Below, one piece after another: positions 1-9,429 of a DNA stretch of 64,000 bases. The position numbers and the translations under genes were made by a program. The stretch's first letter is position 1. Every line of letters starts with the position of its first letter. The notes below the pieces were generated by a model, which had not been told where the DNA came from, did no database searches, and saw only the letters and a list, made by a program, of their open reading frames with translations. The DNA is from Paracoccus stylophorae (GTDB taxonomy: Bacteria > Pseudomonadota > Alphaproteobacteria > Rhodobacterales > Rhodobacteraceae), in NCBI RefSeq assembly GCF_028553765.1, contig NZ_CP067134.1, forward strand, positions 2,213,001 through 2,277,000. The letters run 5' to 3'.

Positions 1-285
1 CGGCTGGCACCGCAGATCGACGCGCTGCTGGCCCCGATCGGGTTTCACACGGCGTCCTGCGACTGCGCCAGCCAGATCGGGTCGGGCGCGTTGCCCGTCG
101 ACACGATCCCGTCGGCCGGGCTGCGGCTGACCGGTCAGGGGGGCGATGCGCCCGACCGACTGTCGGCCCGGCTGCGCGCCCTGCCCCGCCCGGTCATCGG
201 CCATATCCGCGACGGCTCGCTGATCCTCGATCTGCGCTGCCTTGACGAGGATCGCGATCTGCTGGACGCGCTGGCGGCGCTATGA
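1..285 (+). CDS. selA: L-seryl-tRNA(Sec) selenium transferase, 3' end only
   Basis: Open from base 1 in frame 1, so only the last 94 residues are present. The piece contains the SelA-like C-terminal stretch [15 protein letters not shown] followed by the small terminal domain ending DLLDALAAL. SelA is a PLP enzyme that converts seryl-tRNA(Sec) to selenocysteinyl-tRNA(Sec) using selenophosphate; its PLP lysine lies upstream of the window. The stop overlaps the selB start by 4 nt (ATGA), so the two are translationally coupled. The identification rests on the C-terminal motif and on the following selB and selC. Confidence 0.88.
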   Translation, partial: RLAPQIDALLAPIGFHTASCDCASQIGSGALPVDTIPSAGLRLTGQGGDAPDRLSARLRALPRPVIGHIRDGSLILDLRCLDEDRDLLDALAAL

Positions 286-2288
286 TCGTCGGGACGGCGG
301 GGCATATCGACCACGGCAAGACCGCGCTGGTCCGTGCGCTGACCGGCACCGATGCCGACCGGTTGGCCGAGGAAAAGGCCCGCGGCATCACCATCGATCT
401 GGGCTTTGCCTATGCCGATCTGGGCAGCGGCACCATCACCGGCTTTGTCGATGTGCCGGGGCATGAACGGCTGATCCACACCATGCTGGCGGGCGCGGGC
501 GGCATCGACCTTGCGCTGCTGGTCGTGGCCGCCGATGACGGCGTCATGCCGCAGACGCGCGAACACGTGGCGATCCTGTCCTTGCTGGGGATCGCGCAGG
601 GGATCGTCGCGCTGACCAAGTGCGATCTGGTCGATCCCGCACGCCAACAGGCGGCTGCGCAGGAAATTCGCACGACCCTGGCCGGCACCGCGCTGTCTGA
701 CGCGCGGGTCCTGCCGGTGTCGTCGCAGACCGGCGCGGGGATCGATGCGCTGCGCACGGCGCTGATCGCGGCCGAGGCGCGGCTGGTCGCGCGCCGCGCC
801 GACGGGCCGTTCCGCCTTGCGGTGGATCGCAGCTTTACGCTGGCGGGGACCGGAACGGTGGTGACGGGAACGGTCATCAACGGCCGCGTGGCGGTGGGCG
901 ATCAGGTGATCGTCAGCCCATCTGGCCTGCCGGCGCGCGTGCGCGGCATCCACACCCAGAACCGTCCCGCCGAAACCGGCATCGCCGGCCAGCGTTGCGC
1001 GCTGAACCTTGCCGGCGAGGCGATGGGAAAGGACGCCATCCGGCGCGGCGATGTCGTGCTGTCGCCCGAGATCCACGCCCCGAGCGACCGGATCGACGCG
1101 ATGCTGACCGTCCTGCCGTCCGAGGCGAAAGCGGTCGGAACCTGGTTCCCCGCCCGCCTGCACAGCCACGCGGCCGAAATCGGTGCGCGCATCGTGCCGC
1201 TGTCCGATCCTGTCGCGCCCGGTTCCAGCGGACCGGTGCAGATCGTGCTTGACCGGCCCATCGCCGCGTCCGTGCAGGACCGGTTCATCCTGCGCGACGT
1301 CTCGGCCAGCCGCACCATCGGCGGAGGCCGGTTTCTGGACCTGCGCGCCCCGGCGCGCAAACGCCGCAGCCCGGACCGGCTGGCCCTGATCGCGGCGGCG
1401 CAGCACGACGATCCGGCCGCGGCGCTGTCGGCCATGCTGGCCATCGCGCCGGTCGATCCCGGCATTTTCGCCCGCGACCGGGGCCTGTCGCCCGCCGCGC
1501 TTGCGCAGGCGCTGTCGGTCAGTCGCGCACAGCGGATCGGCGATCTTGCCGTCTCGGCCACCCAGATCGACACTTTGCGCGCAGATCTGCACCGCAACCT
1601 GACGGATTTCCATGACCAGAACCCGGACCTGCCGGGGCTGGCGCGCGAAAAGCTGCGCCTGTCGCTGTCCCTGCGCCTGCCCAAGCCCGCGTTCCTCGCA
1701 TTCTTGCAGGACGAGGCCGGGGCGGGACGGGTCGTGATGGACGGCGCCTTCGTCCGCCTGCCCGGCCACGAGGTCCGGTTAAGCCAGGAAGATGAGGCGC
1801 TGTGGCAGCGGGTCGCGCCGGCGCTGAGCGGCGAAAAACGCTTTCGCCCGCCCCGCGTCCGCGACTTCGCAGCGGAGTTCGGCGTCGATGAACGAGAGAT
1901 CCGGCGCGTCCTGAAGCTGACGCAAAAGCTGGGGCGGACCGACCAGATCGCGCGCGATCATTTCTTTGCCCGGCCCGTCACGGCCGAAATGGCGCAGATC
2001 GCGCAGGATGTCGCCGCCCGATCCGAAGATGGCTGGTTCGCCGCCCCGGCCTTTCGCGACCGGCTGGACAACGGCCGCAAGGTCGCGATCCAGATCCTCG
2101 ACTTCTTCGACCGCCTCGGCCTGACCTTGCGTCGCGGCGATTTGCGGCGCATCAATCCTCATCGCAGCGATCTGTTCGATGCATCCGGAAGGGAATCGTC
2201 CCCGGTGGGGCGGCCGGTCTTCAAAACCGGTTGGGGCAGCGAGACTGTCCCGGGTGGGTTCGACTCCCATTCCCTTCCGCCAGAATAG
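282..2288 (+). CDS. selB: Selenocysteine-specific elongation factor SelB; ORF runs through selC
   Basis: A 668-codon ORF. The N-terminus is a translational GTPase: G1 [11 protein letters not shown] at residues 4-14, G3 DVPGHE near 58-63, G4 TKCD near 112. EF-Tu-like domains 2 and 3 follow, then C-terminal winged helices of the SelB type that bind the SECIS element. SelB delivers Sec-tRNA(Sec) to in-frame UGA codons. The family-like sequence ends around residue 635 ([13 protein letters not shown]). The frame then has no stop and reads straight through the whole tRNA-Sec gene to a TAG at 2286-2288. The last 34 or so residues are therefore tRNA sequence read as protein. Either this tail is really made, or a stop codon was lost. 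Confidence 0.93.
   Translation: MIVGTAGHIDHGKTALVRALTGTDADRLAEEKARGITIDLGFAYADLGSGTITGFVDVPGHERLIHTMLAGAGGIDLALLVVAADDGVMPQTREHVAILSLLGIAQGIVALTKCDLVDPARQQAAAQEIRTTLAGTALSDARVLPVSSQTGAGIDALRTALIAAEARLVARRADGPFRLAVDRSFTLAGTGTVVTGTVINGRVAVGDQVIVSPSGLPARVRGIHTQNRPAETGIAGQRCALNLAGEAMGKDAIRRGDVVLSPEIHAPSDRIDAMLTVLPSEAKAVGTWFPARLHSHAAEIGARIVPLSDPVAPGSSGPVQIVLDRPIAASVQDRFILRDVSASRTIGGGRFLDLRAPARKRRSPDRLALIAAAQHDDPAAALSAMLAIAPVDPGIFARDRGLSPAALAQALSVSRAQRIGDLAVSATQIDTLRADLHRNLTDFHDQNPDLPGLAREKLRLSLSLRLPKPAFLAFLQDEAGAGRVVMDGAFVRLPGHEVRLSQEDEALWQRVAPALSGEKRFRPPRVRDFAAEFGVDEREIRRVLKLTQKLGRTDQIARDHFFARPVTAEMAQIAQDVAARSEDGWFAAPAFRDRLDNGRKVAIQILDFFDRLGLTLRRGDLRRINPHRSDLFDASGRESSPVGRPVFKTGWGSETVPGGFDSHSLPPE
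2187..2282 (+). tRNA. selC: tRNA-Sec (UCA anticodon)
   Basis: A 96-nt tRNA with the hallmarks of selenocysteine tRNA: an 8-bp acceptor stem GGAAGGGA/TCCCTTCC, anticodon stem CCGGT/ACCGG with loop CTTCAAA and anticodon TCA at 2221-2223, a long variable arm, the T-arm GGGTTCGACTCCC, and encoded G-CCA at the 3' end. It reads UGA as selenocysteine together with SelA and SelB. It lies entirely inside the selB reading frame on the same strand, so 5' processing by RNase P would cut the selB message inside its ORF. Confidence 0.97.
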
Positions 2289-2304
2289 GCCCGGCGGACG
2301 GTCG

Positions 2305-2352
2305 GGTCAGCAATCGGGCAGGTCAGCAATCGGGCAGGTCAGCAATCGGGCA
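2305..2352 (+). repeat. Three perfect tandem copies of a 16-bp unit
   Basis: The unit GGTCAGCAATCGGGCA occurs three times without a mismatch at 2305-2320, 2321-2336 and 2337-2352, 23 bp after selC. The stop codon of the minus-strand gene that follows (2339-2341) lies inside the third unit, so the repeat forms that gene's 3' untranslated region. No hairpin is obvious. A recent slippage product or binding-site array are both possible. Confidence 0.9.
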
Positions 2353-2797
2353 GGTCCGCCAGATTATGCTCGGCCGGGCCGGGCTGACGGTCAGGCTCGT
2401 CGGTGCGATCCGGCATCTGCTTCAGGTCCAGCCCGCGTGCGGTCGGCGCGTGCCACGTCTTCGATTCCGCCGTGGCGTCCTGCGAATCCGTGCCGATCCG
2501 CGACCCGCCGGTGCCCCCTGTCCATCCGGTGCTGCCGGAATCGCCCGAGTCGGTGCCGTCCTGCCCGTCCCCCTGGCCGTCCCCCTGCCCCTCTGCGGCG
2601 CCCGCACCCGGCTCGGCCCCGTCCTGCGCCTGCGCGGTCTGCGCGGGGGGAACGACCTCTCCGGCCTCGTTCACGCATGCACCTTGCGGCGCCGACTGCG
2701 CATCCGGCGTGTCCGATTGCGCCAGCGCCGCGCTGGCGGCCAGGATCGAGGTCGTGGCGGTTACGGCGCAGACCGCGCGCAGCGAAGAAAAAAACAT
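2339..2797 (-). CDS. Secreted Gly/Asp/Gln-rich hypothetical protein
   Basis: 152 aa if started at the ATG at 2797, which has GGAGG 6 nt upstream; the ATG at 2803 abuts the same GGAGG and is less likely. The N-terminus is a clear signal peptide (MFFSSLRAVCAVTATTSI followed by an AASAALAQ cleavage region). The mature protein is low-complexity, rich in G, D, Q, T and A, with one early cysteine (ACVNEAGE) and a final cysteine. No enzymatic motif is visible. Convergent with selB-selC. I do not recognise the family; it is likely a small periplasmic or surface protein. Confidence 0.6.
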   Translation of the reverse strand: MFFSSLRAVCAVTATTSILAASAALAQSDTPDAQSAPQGACVNEAGEVVPPAQTAQAQDGAEPGAGAAEGQGDGQGDGQDGTDSGDSGSTGWTGGTGGSRIGTDSQDATAESKTWHAPTARGLDLKQMPDRTDEPDRQPGPAEHNLADLPDC

Positions 2798-2967
2798 CGT
2801 CATCCTCCATTCCGGTGCAAGCCGGTCCATCTTCCGCAACGCCGCGTCCGCCCTGCGGTTCCCGGCCCGCCAGCTATCTGCTTGCAGTGCCACGTTCCGG
2901 CGACTAGAACGGCGGAAATTTTCAGGCCGCCGCTGGCACGGCGACCCTTCTTGCTATGAGGACGATG

Positions 2968-4302
2968 ATGCAGGTCAAGGAAACCCGGAACGAAGGTCTG
3001 AAGCGGGGCTATCAGTTCACCCTGCCCGCCGCCGAACTGGCCGAGACGGTCGACGCCAAGCTGAAAGAGGCGCAGCCCGAGGTCGAGATGAAGGGCTTTC
3101 GCAAGGGCAAGGTCCCGATGGCGATGCTGAAAAAGCAGTTCGGCCAGCGCATCATGGGCGACGCCATGCAAGAGGCCATCGACAGCGCCCTGCGCAAGCA
3201 TCTTGAGGATTCCGGCGACCGTCCCGCCGCTCAGCCCAAGGTCGAGATGGAAAATGGCGAGGGTTGGAAGGAAGGCGACGATGTCGTCGTCAATGTCTCG
3301 TACGAATCCCTGCCCCCCATCCCCGAGGTCGATCTGACCCAGTTGAAACTGGAACGGCTGAGCGTTCCGGCCGACGACGCGGCCATCGACGAGGCGCTGG
3401 AGAACCTTGCGAAATCGGCCCAGAACTTCGAGGACCGCCGCAAGGGCAGCAAGGCCAAGGATGGCGATCAGGTGATCATCGACTTCAAGGGTTTCGTCGA
3501 TGACGAGCCGTTCGAGGGCGGCTCGGCCGAGGATTACCCGCTGGTTCTGGGGTCGAACAGCTTCATCCCGGGCTTCGAGGAACAGCTTGTCGGCGCCAAG
3601 GCCGATGACGAGATCAAGGTCGAGGTCAAGTTCCCCGAGGAATACGGGGCCAAGCATCTGGCCGGCAAGGATGCGGTGTTCGAATGCACGGTCAAGGCCG
3701 TCAAGGCCCCGAAACCGGCCGAGATCGACGACGAGCTGGCCAAGAAATTCGGCGCCGAAGACCTGGACGGGCTGAAAAAGCAGATCGCGGACCGGCTGGA
3801 ACAGGAATATGCCGGCGCCGCCCGCGCGGTGATGAAACGCGCGCTGCTGGACCAGCTGGACGAACAGGTCAAGTTCGACCTGCCCGAGTCGCTGGTCGAT
3901 GCCGAAGCCAGCCAAATCGCCCATCAGCTGTGGCACGAAGAACATCCCGAGGAACAGGGCCACGACCACGGCCAGATCGAACCGACCGAAGAGCACAGAA
4001 AGCTGGCTGAACGTCGCGTGCGTCTGGGGCTGCTGCTGGCCGAGATCGGCCAGAAGGCCGAGGTGCAGGTGAACGATCAGGAAATGACGCAGGCCGTGTT
4101 GCAGGCCGCGCGGCAGTATCCCGGCCAGGAACGCGCCTTCTTCGAATTCGTCCAGCAGAACCAGGCCGCCCAGCAACAGCTGCGCGCCCCGATCTTCGAG
4201 GACAAGGTCGTCGATCACATCGCGGAACAGGCGAAGGTCGAGGAAAAGCAGGTCAGCAAGGAAGAGCTGGAAAAGGCCGTCGAGGCGCTGGACGAGCTGT
4301 AA
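2968..4302 (+). CDS. tig: Trigger factor (ribosome-associated chaperone and PPIase)
   Basis: 444 aa. Start chosen at 2968 ([15 protein letters not shown]) because GAGGA lies 5 nt upstream; the in-frame ATG at 2956 lacks a site. The N-terminal ribosome-binding domain carries the signature GFRKGKVPM near residues 45-53. The FKBP-like PPIase domain follows ([13 protein letters not shown] near 165), and then a long helical C-terminal domain ending [13 protein letters not shown]. It binds nascent chains at the exit tunnel. It is monocistronic, with an intrinsic terminator right after the stop. Confidence 0.95.
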   Translation: MQVKETRNEGLKRGYQFTLPAAELAETVDAKLKEAQPEVEMKGFRKGKVPMAMLKKQFGQRIMGDAMQEAIDSALRKHLEDSGDRPAAQPKVEMENGEGWKEGDDVVVNVSYESLPPIPEVDLTQLKLERLSVPADDAAIDEALENLAKSAQNFEDRRKGSKAKDGDQVIIDFKGFVDDEPFEGGSAEDYPLVLGSNSFIPGFEEQLVGAKADDEIKVEVKFPEEYGAKHLAGKDAVFECTVKAVKAPKPAEIDDELAKKFGAEDLDGLKKQIADRLEQEYAGAARAVMKRALLDQLDEQVKFDLPESLVDAEASQIAHQLWHEEHPEEQGHDHGQIEPTEEHRKLAERRVRLGLLLAEIGQKAEVQVNDQEMTQAVLQAARQYPGQERAFFEFVQQNQAAQQQLRAPIFEDKVVDHIAEQAKVEEKQVSKEELEKAVEALDEL

Positions 4303-4326
4303 CTCCGCCCCACGCAGACACACCGG

Positions 4327-4356
4327 AAAGCCGCGGCGCATCGTCGCGGCTTTTTT
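4327..4356 (+). terminator. Intrinsic terminator of tig
   Basis: A stem of at least 8 bp, AAGCCGCG (4328-4335) with CGCGGCTT (4345-4352), a 9-nt loop and a T run through 4356. It starts 25 bp after the tig stop, and no other transcription unit would use it. Confidence 0.85.
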
Positions 4357-4487
4357 CGTGGCGCCGACTGCGGCGACGATCCTCGCGCTCTTTCCAAATA
4401 CCTCGGGGTGAATTGGCCGCAGGCCAAGAGGGGCAGCGCCCCTCTGCCGCGCTTGCGACCGGGTGCCGCGATGCCTATCTTGCGGAC

Positions 4488-4910
4488 ATGGCCGCATCGC
4501 TCAATCTCGTGAAGCTGTGCGTCGGCGCCGAAGGGCCCGACGATCTGGCGCGTTGGCAGAAGCAGCGTTTCGGCGATGCGCCGGCCTGCCATGTCACCCG
4601 CATGTGGCCCCGGCGCGAGGCCGAGTTGCTGGATGGCGGCTCGATCTACTGGGTGTTCAAGGGCGTGATGCTGGCGCGCCAGAGGATCCTGCGCCTTGAC
4701 GAACGCATCGGCGAGGATGGCATCCGCCGCTGCGCGCTGATGCTGGATCGCGATCTGGTGCGCGTCGGCGCCGTGCCGCGTCGGCCGTTTCAGGGCTGGC
4801 GCTATCTCGAGGGCAAGGACGCGCCCGCCGACCTGCCTGCCAGCCGCGGCGAGGAAGAACCGCTGCCGCCCCGCGTGGCGGCGGCGCTGGCCGAGATGGG
4901 GCTGGTCTGA
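4488..4910 (+). CDS. DUF1489 family protein
   Basis: 140 aa. Start at the ATG at 4488 (MAASLNLVKLCVG), which matches where this alphaproteobacterial family normally begins; the 25 upstream codons of the open frame are not family-like. Conserved-looking blocks include ARWQ, HVTRMWPRR, YWVFKG and FQGWRYLE. The product is small and soluble with no signal peptide or membrane segment. The function of DUF1489 is unknown. Confidence 0.8.
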   Translation: MAASLNLVKLCVGAEGPDDLARWQKQRFGDAPACHVTRMWPRREAELLDGGSIYWVFKGVMLARQRILRLDERIGEDGIRRCALMLDRDLVRVGAVPRRPFQGWRYLEGKDAPADLPASRGEEEPLPPRVAAALAEMGLV

Positions 4911-4932
4911 CGCTCTGCCCGGCAGGTGCCGC

Positions 4933-6075
4933 TTATCCGGCAGCCCGCATCACCGCGCGCAGCGTATCGGGCGACAGCGGCGCGGGATTGGCCTTCATCG
5001 ACGAGGATGAGGCCGCCGCATCCGCCGCCAGACCCTGCGCCTCGGCGCCGATCCCCATCTCGCTCAGCCTGGGCAGACCGGCTTCGCGCGACCAATCGGC
5101 CAGCATTCCGGCGGCGCGGTCCAGCGTCGCATCCTCGGCCCCGAAAGCCGTGCCGATCCATCTTCCGACCTGATCCAGACGTGTCGGATCGACTGCCTCG
5201 CGCCTGTTCGCCATCAGCACATGCGGCAGCAGCGCGCCGCAGATCGCGCCATGCGGCGCGCCGGTCAGGCCGCCAAGCGGCCCGGCCAGCCCATGCACCC
5301 CCCCCAGCCCCGCATTGGCCAGCGCCATCCCGCCGCACAGGCTGACCCACGCCATCTCGTCGCGCGCCCCTGGGTCCTCGGCCCGCATCAGGCGGCGGAT
5401 TGCGGCCAGCCCGCGCGGGATCGCATCGCGGCACAGCGCGTCGGTCATCGGGTTGGCACGGGTGCTGACATAGGGTTCGATGACCTGGGTGATCGCGTCC
5501 AGACCCGAGGCCAGCGTGATCCGGCGCGGACAGACATCGGTCAGCGCCGGGTCCACGATGGCCAGCCGGGGCAGCATCCGCGCATCGCGCAGGCTGACCT
5601 TGCGCCGGTGCGCGGGCACGCCGATGACGGCGTTGCGCGTCACCTCGGCCCCGGTGCCGGCGGTGGTAGGCATGGCGACGAAGGGCAGCGGCGCGCGATC
5701 CAGCGGCAGGCCCTGCCCGACCACCTCCAGATGATCCAGCATCGGACGCAAGGCGGGCACCAGGGCCGCAATCGCCTTGCCGGCGTCGATCACCGATCCG
5801 CCGCCCATCGCGACGACAACGCCCGCGCCCGCCTCGCGGGCCGCGCCGACGCCGGCCTCGATCAGCGCCATGTCGGGCTCATCCGCAACCGCAAAGCCCG
5901 ACACCCGGCATCCTCGCGCCTCAAGCTGCGCGCGCAGATCCGCGCTGCGGGCCGGGGACGCGCCGTGAACCAGCAGCACCGATTGACCCAGTGCCGCCAC
6001 ACGGTCGGGGGCGGCACTGGCTTGCCCCCGGCCGAACAGGATTTCGGTCGCGGTGGCGAAGGCGAAGGGGGACAT
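4933..6075 (-). CDS. Iron-containing (group III) alcohol dehydrogenase
   Basis: 380 aa. The Fe-ADH signatures are present in order: nucleotide-binding GGGSVIDAGK near residues 91-100, TTAGTGAE near 137, DAITQVIEPY near 190-200, and metal-ligand histidines in GGVHGLAGPLGG and GAPHG near 257-275. The family oxidises alcohols or reduces aldehydes with NAD(P) and Fe2+ or Zn2+; the substrate cannot be read from sequence. It is a single gene convergent with the DUF1489 gene and upstream of ribH2 on the same strand, separated by 95 bp. Confidence 0.9.
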   Translation of the reverse strand: MSPFAFATATEILFGRGQASAAPDRVAALGQSVLLVHGASPARSADLRAQLEARGCRVSGFAVADEPDMALIEAGVGAAREAGAGVVVAMGGGSVIDAGKAIAALVPALRPMLDHLEVVGQGLPLDRAPLPFVAMPTTAGTGAEVTRNAVIGVPAHRRKVSLRDARMLPRLAIVDPALTDVCPRRITLASGLDAITQVIEPYVSTRANPMTDALCRDAIPRGLAAIRRLMRAEDPGARDEMAWVSLCGGMALANAGLGGVHGLAGPLGGLTGAPHGAICGALLPHVLMANRREAVDPTRLDQVGRWIGTAFGAEDATLDRAAGMLADWSREAGLPRLSEMGIGAEAQGLAADAAASSSSMKANPAPLSPDTLRAVMRAAG

Positions 6076-6170
6076 GGCTGGCTCCTGCGTGGGGTCGGCC
6101 CGTTATCCGGCGTGGCCGGGCCGGTGTCGATCGGTCACGGCGCGGGCGCGGCAGGGGCGCGCGGCGAGGG

Positions 6171-6650
6171 TCAGGCGACTGCCGCGCGATCCTGCTGCGC
6201 AAGCTCGGCGTCCAGCGCCAGGATCTGACGCACCGCCTCGGCCGCCTCGGCGCCCTTTTTCACGAAATGCCGGCGATAGAAATCGGTCATGGGCTCGACC
6301 TCCTGATAGTTGTGCGGCGTCAGCGAGACCGAGAAACACGGCACGCCGGTCTCCAGCCCGACGGTCATCAATCCGTTGACCACCGCGGCGGCCACGAAAT
6401 CGTGGCGATAGATGCCGCCATCGACCACGAAGGCGGCCGCGACGATGGCGTCGTATCGTCCGGTCTTCGCCAGTTTCCGGGCGACAAGCGGCATCTCGAA
6501 CGCGCCGGGCACGTCGAACGCGTCGATCTCGGCACTCGGCAGCAGCCGGGCGGCCTCGTCCACGAAACCGGCATGGGCGCGGTCCACGATGTCCGCGTGC
6601 CAGCGCGCCTTGATGAATGCGATTCGGGGGTGGGGTGTCGTGTCGGTCAT
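6171..6650 (-). CDS. ribH2: 6,7-dimethyl-8-ribityllumazine synthase, RibH2 type
   Basis: 159 aa, the usual length. It condenses 5-amino-6-ribitylaminouracil with dihydroxybutanone phosphate, the penultimate step of riboflavin synthesis. It has FDVPGAFEMPLVARKLA near residues 45-61, the family substrate-pocket region. In place of the common GxVIRGxTxHF of RibH1 it has AAFVVDGGIYRHDFVA, which is the form seen in the second, decameric lumazine synthase of Rhizobiales and relatives. A stand-alone gene preceded by an FMN riboswitch on the same strand. Confidence 0.9.
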   Translation of the reverse strand: MTDTTPHPRIAFIKARWHADIVDRAHAGFVDEAARLLPSAEIDAFDVPGAFEMPLVARKLAKTGRYDAIVAAAFVVDGGIYRHDFVAAAVVNGLMTVGLETGVPCFSVSLTPHNYQEVEPMTDFYRRHFVKKGAEAAEAVRQILALDAELAQQDRAAVA

Positions 6651-6731
6651 CTTCTTCGGAACCCTTCGTTAACCAGCGTCAGGTCCCAGAGCACGAGCCT
6701 TGACCGGCCCGGAAAACGCGGGCGGCCCAAG

Positions 6732-6851
6732 GTTCTCTTCCATCCGGACTATACCGTCGGCACCGGAATTTCACCGGCTCTGCTGTCCCTTCACGAAAAG
6801 GCGCTCGCGGGCTTTCACCGCCGGTGGGGAATTTCGCCCCGCCCTGAGAAC
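6732..6851 (-). promoter_or_regulatory. FMN riboswitch (RFN element)
   Basis: Read on the minus strand, the closing stem is GTTCTC (6851-6846) with GAGAAC (6737-6732). Between them are the RFN hallmarks in order: GGGGCGAAATTCCCC, ACCGGCGGTGAAAGCCC, a variable arm, CCGGTGAAATTCCGG and CCGACGGTATAGTCCGGATG. It lies 82 bp upstream of ribH2 and should reduce expression when FMN is abundant. No clear U-rich terminator follows, so control of translation initiation is as likely as attenuation. Confidence 0.95.
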
Positions 6852-6925
6852 GACCGCGATATAGCATCGCCGCCGCCCGTGGCCAAGATGCCGCGTCGCG
6901 GCCATCGGCGGGACGGGCGCGGCAA

Positions 6926-9415
6926 TCAGCGGTCGCCGCCGCCGCTGTCGGGCCCGGCCGCTGCGCCGTCGGCATCGTCGAAGGCAATCCTTGGGTCCTT
7001 GTCCGGCGTCTGGGCCGGCTGCTGCTGAATCGCAGCAGGTTCGCGCGCCGTGTCGCTGTCGGCTGCCCCGTTGCCGCGCAGCGTTTCGGGGTTGCGCAGC
7101 CAGATATCGCGCTGCGCGAAGGGAATTTCGATCCCCTCTTTCGCGAAGCGTTCGGCGATCTGGTGGCAGACCTCGGACGTGACGCCCAGACCGGCGCCGA
7201 CATCGGACAGGACCGCCCGAATCTCGAAATCCAGGCTGTCGGCGCCAAAGCCGCGGAACAGGACCGCGGGCGGCGGGTCGATGGTGACGATGGGCTGATC
7301 CTCGATGATCTCTTGCAGGATGCGTTCGACCCGGCGCGTGTCGCTGCCATAGGCGATGCCCACCGGGATGATGATCCGGCCGGTCTGGTTGTGCCGCGTC
7401 CAGTTGGTCACCGGCTGCGTGATCAGGTCGCTGTTGGGAACGATCACCTCGGTCTTGTCGAAGGTCTCGACCTGGGTGGAGCGCACCGAGATGCGCTTGA
7501 CGATGCCCTGCTGTCCGCCCGCGCTGATCCAGTCGCCGACGCTGATCGGCCGTTCGATCAGCAGGATGATGCCCGAGACGAAGTTCGACACGATGTTCTG
7601 CATGCCGAAACCGATGCCGACGCCCAGGGCACCGGCGATGAAGGCCAGCGAGGACAGATCGATCCCGGCCGAGGTGATCGCCAGCAGCCCGGCCAGAAAG
7701 ATCCCGACATAGCCCAGCCCCGACACGACGGCGTTCTGCCCGCCGGGATCCAGCTTGGTCTTGGGCAGGACCGATGTGCGCAGCGCGCCCTGCACCGCCC
7801 GCGTCGCCATATAGCCCACCGCGAAGACGATCAGGAATGTCAGCACGCCGCCGGGCGAGATGGTGATGCCGCTGATGCTGAACCCGCGCGAGAACGAGGT
7901 CCAGTATTCGGCCAGATCGGTGCGGCGCGCGCCCCAGATCACCATGAACAGCGGGATCGACAGGATGACCAGCGCAAACCCGATCAGCAGCGGCGCCAGC
8001 CCGTCGCGCGCCCCCTCTTGGCCGCGCATGACCATGTCGAACAGATCGGCGATGAAATCCTGCAACAGGATCAGAAGGCCGATCAGCGCCAGCGTCAGCG
8101 CCCAGGGCCACATCAGCATGTTGGCAAAGTTGATCATGCCGACCGCGCCCATCAGCACCGCGAAGACGACGACGACACGCGTCAGCATCCCGGCCACGGC
8201 CAGCGTCTTGTGACGATAGGTCAGGTTTGCGCCCTGGCCGCGATGGTTCAGCGTGCGCAGCGCCTTGCCCAGCCGGAACAGCGCGATCCCGGCCAGCAGC
8301 AGCAGGATGAAATGCCAGACCGAGACTGCGCCTTCTTCGATGTCCAACGGGACGCGCGCAACCTGATCTCCGACCCGCTCATACAGGCCCGACAGCGGCA
8401 GGACGCCGCGCGCCAGAATGTGATGGACGGCAAAGATGACCGAAAGGGTGATGACCAGACGGCGCGCCTTGCCGCGCGGCCGCTCTTCCATGTCCAGCGT
8501 GTCGTAATTGATCGACCGCACCGGAAACAGCTGGCGCGCCAGCCAGCCGCCGCCGAACAGGATCACCCCCGCCGCAGGCAGCGCGTTGAGGAAAGGCAGC
8601 GTCCATTCGCCGGCCAGTCCGGTTTCCTTCGCGGCCCGGATGCCCAGATAGATCCCGATCATCGGCAGCACGATCTGCCCAAGCGAGGTGATGAACACCA
8701 CGACGGCGCGCGAATGCTGGGACGCACGCGCCGACAGCCGCGAGGGCAGCGACTGCACCCATGACCGGCCATAGGTCAGCAGCACGACGGCGGCGACCAG
8801 ATAGGCCAGGATCGGCAGGATGCGCGATCTCACCTGCGCCCAGACCGATCCGTCGGCAAGCTGCGCGACCTCGGCCCCCACGCCTTCGGCCAGTTCCAGC
8901 GCGGCATTCGCGGCCGCGACCCAGCTCGTCGGCGCCAGGGGCGAGGGAGAGGCGCGGGCAAGTTCGACCGCCTGCCTGTCGGTGGTGATCTCGTCGATCT
9001 GCTTGATCAGCCCGTCGGCGCGGCTGAACGCCTCGACCGCCTTCAGGCGCGGCGCCTGAAGCGTGGTCAGCTGCTGCTGCAATTCGGCCCGCCGCGCAGC
9101 CACGTCGGGGTCTTCGGTCTCGCCCTCGGCGGGGGCCGGGCCGATTGCCTCAAGCTGTTCCTTGACGGTCGCGATCCGGCCGGAATTGGTGTTCTGCGCC
9201 TGCTGAAACCTGCTGCGCCAGTCGACAAGGGCGGCGCGGGTGATGGCCAGCTGTTCGTCCGTGGCGGGGTCGTCGTCGTTGTCGGTGACCTCTTCGGCCT
9301 GCGTCGCGACCTTTTCCCATGCCTGATAATCCAGCCCGCCCCCCTCTTGCGCGGCCAGAGGCGCGGCGACAAGCAGAAGCACCGTCAGCAGGACGGTCAG
9401 AAATGCGCGTATCAT
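6926..9415 (-). CDS. MscS-family mechanosensitive channel with N-terminal DUF3772 domain
   Basis: 829 aa. Start at 9415 (MIRAFLTVLLTVLLLVAAPL), a signal peptide with GAGGA 8 nt upstream and 14 bp after the cysK stop; the longer open frame upstream lies inside cysK. After the signal peptide comes a periplasmic coiled-coil region of the DUF3772 type (residues about 30-180), then roughly 10 membrane segments and the MscS core (GALGVGIGFGMQNIVSNFVSG). The cytoplasmic beta domain (RTTQVE-like RSTQVETFDKTEVIVPNS) follows. The tail is charged and low-complexity. It would release solutes on hypo-osmotic shock. Confidence 0.9.
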   Translation of the reverse strand: MIRAFLTVLLTVLLLVAAPLAAQEGGGLDYQAWEKVATQAEEVTDNDDDPATDEQLAITRAALVDWRSRFQQAQNTNSGRIATVKEQLEAIGPAPAEGETEDPDVAARRAELQQQLTTLQAPRLKAVEAFSRADGLIKQIDEITTDRQAVELARASPSPLAPTSWVAAANAALELAEGVGAEVAQLADGSVWAQVRSRILPILAYLVAAVVLLTYGRSWVQSLPSRLSARASQHSRAVVVFITSLGQIVLPMIGIYLGIRAAKETGLAGEWTLPFLNALPAAGVILFGGGWLARQLFPVRSINYDTLDMEERPRGKARRLVITLSVIFAVHHILARGVLPLSGLYERVGDQVARVPLDIEEGAVSVWHFILLLLAGIALFRLGKALRTLNHRGQGANLTYRHKTLAVAGMLTRVVVVFAVLMGAVGMINFANMLMWPWALTLALIGLLILLQDFIADLFDMVMRGQEGARDGLAPLLIGFALVILSIPLFMVIWGARRTDLAEYWTSFSRGFSISGITISPGGVLTFLIVFAVGYMATRAVQGALRTSVLPKTKLDPGGQNAVVSGLGYVGIFLAGLLAITSAGIDLSSLAFIAGALGVGIGFGMQNIVSNFVSGIILLIERPISVGDWISAGGQQGIVKRISVRSTQVETFDKTEVIVPNSDLITQPVTNWTRHNQTGRIIIPVGIAYGSDTRRVERILQEIIEDQPIVTIDPPPAVLFRGFGADSLDFEIRAVLSDVGAGLGVTSEVCHQIAERFAKEGIEIPFAQRDIWLRNPETLRGNGAADSDTAREPAAIQQQPAQTPDKDPRIAFDDADGAAAGPDSGGGDR

Positions 9416-9429
9416 GCGATAGGGTCCTC

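Noticed and set aside
135..1769. Long minus-strand ORF opposite selB
   Set aside because: Arg/Gln/Gly-rich shadow of a GC-rich gene with no family features; selB on the other strand explains the region.
2800..4497. 565-codon minus-strand ORF opposite tig
   Set aside because: Antisense shadow of trigger factor; repetitive Leu/Asp/Gly composition, no ribosome site.
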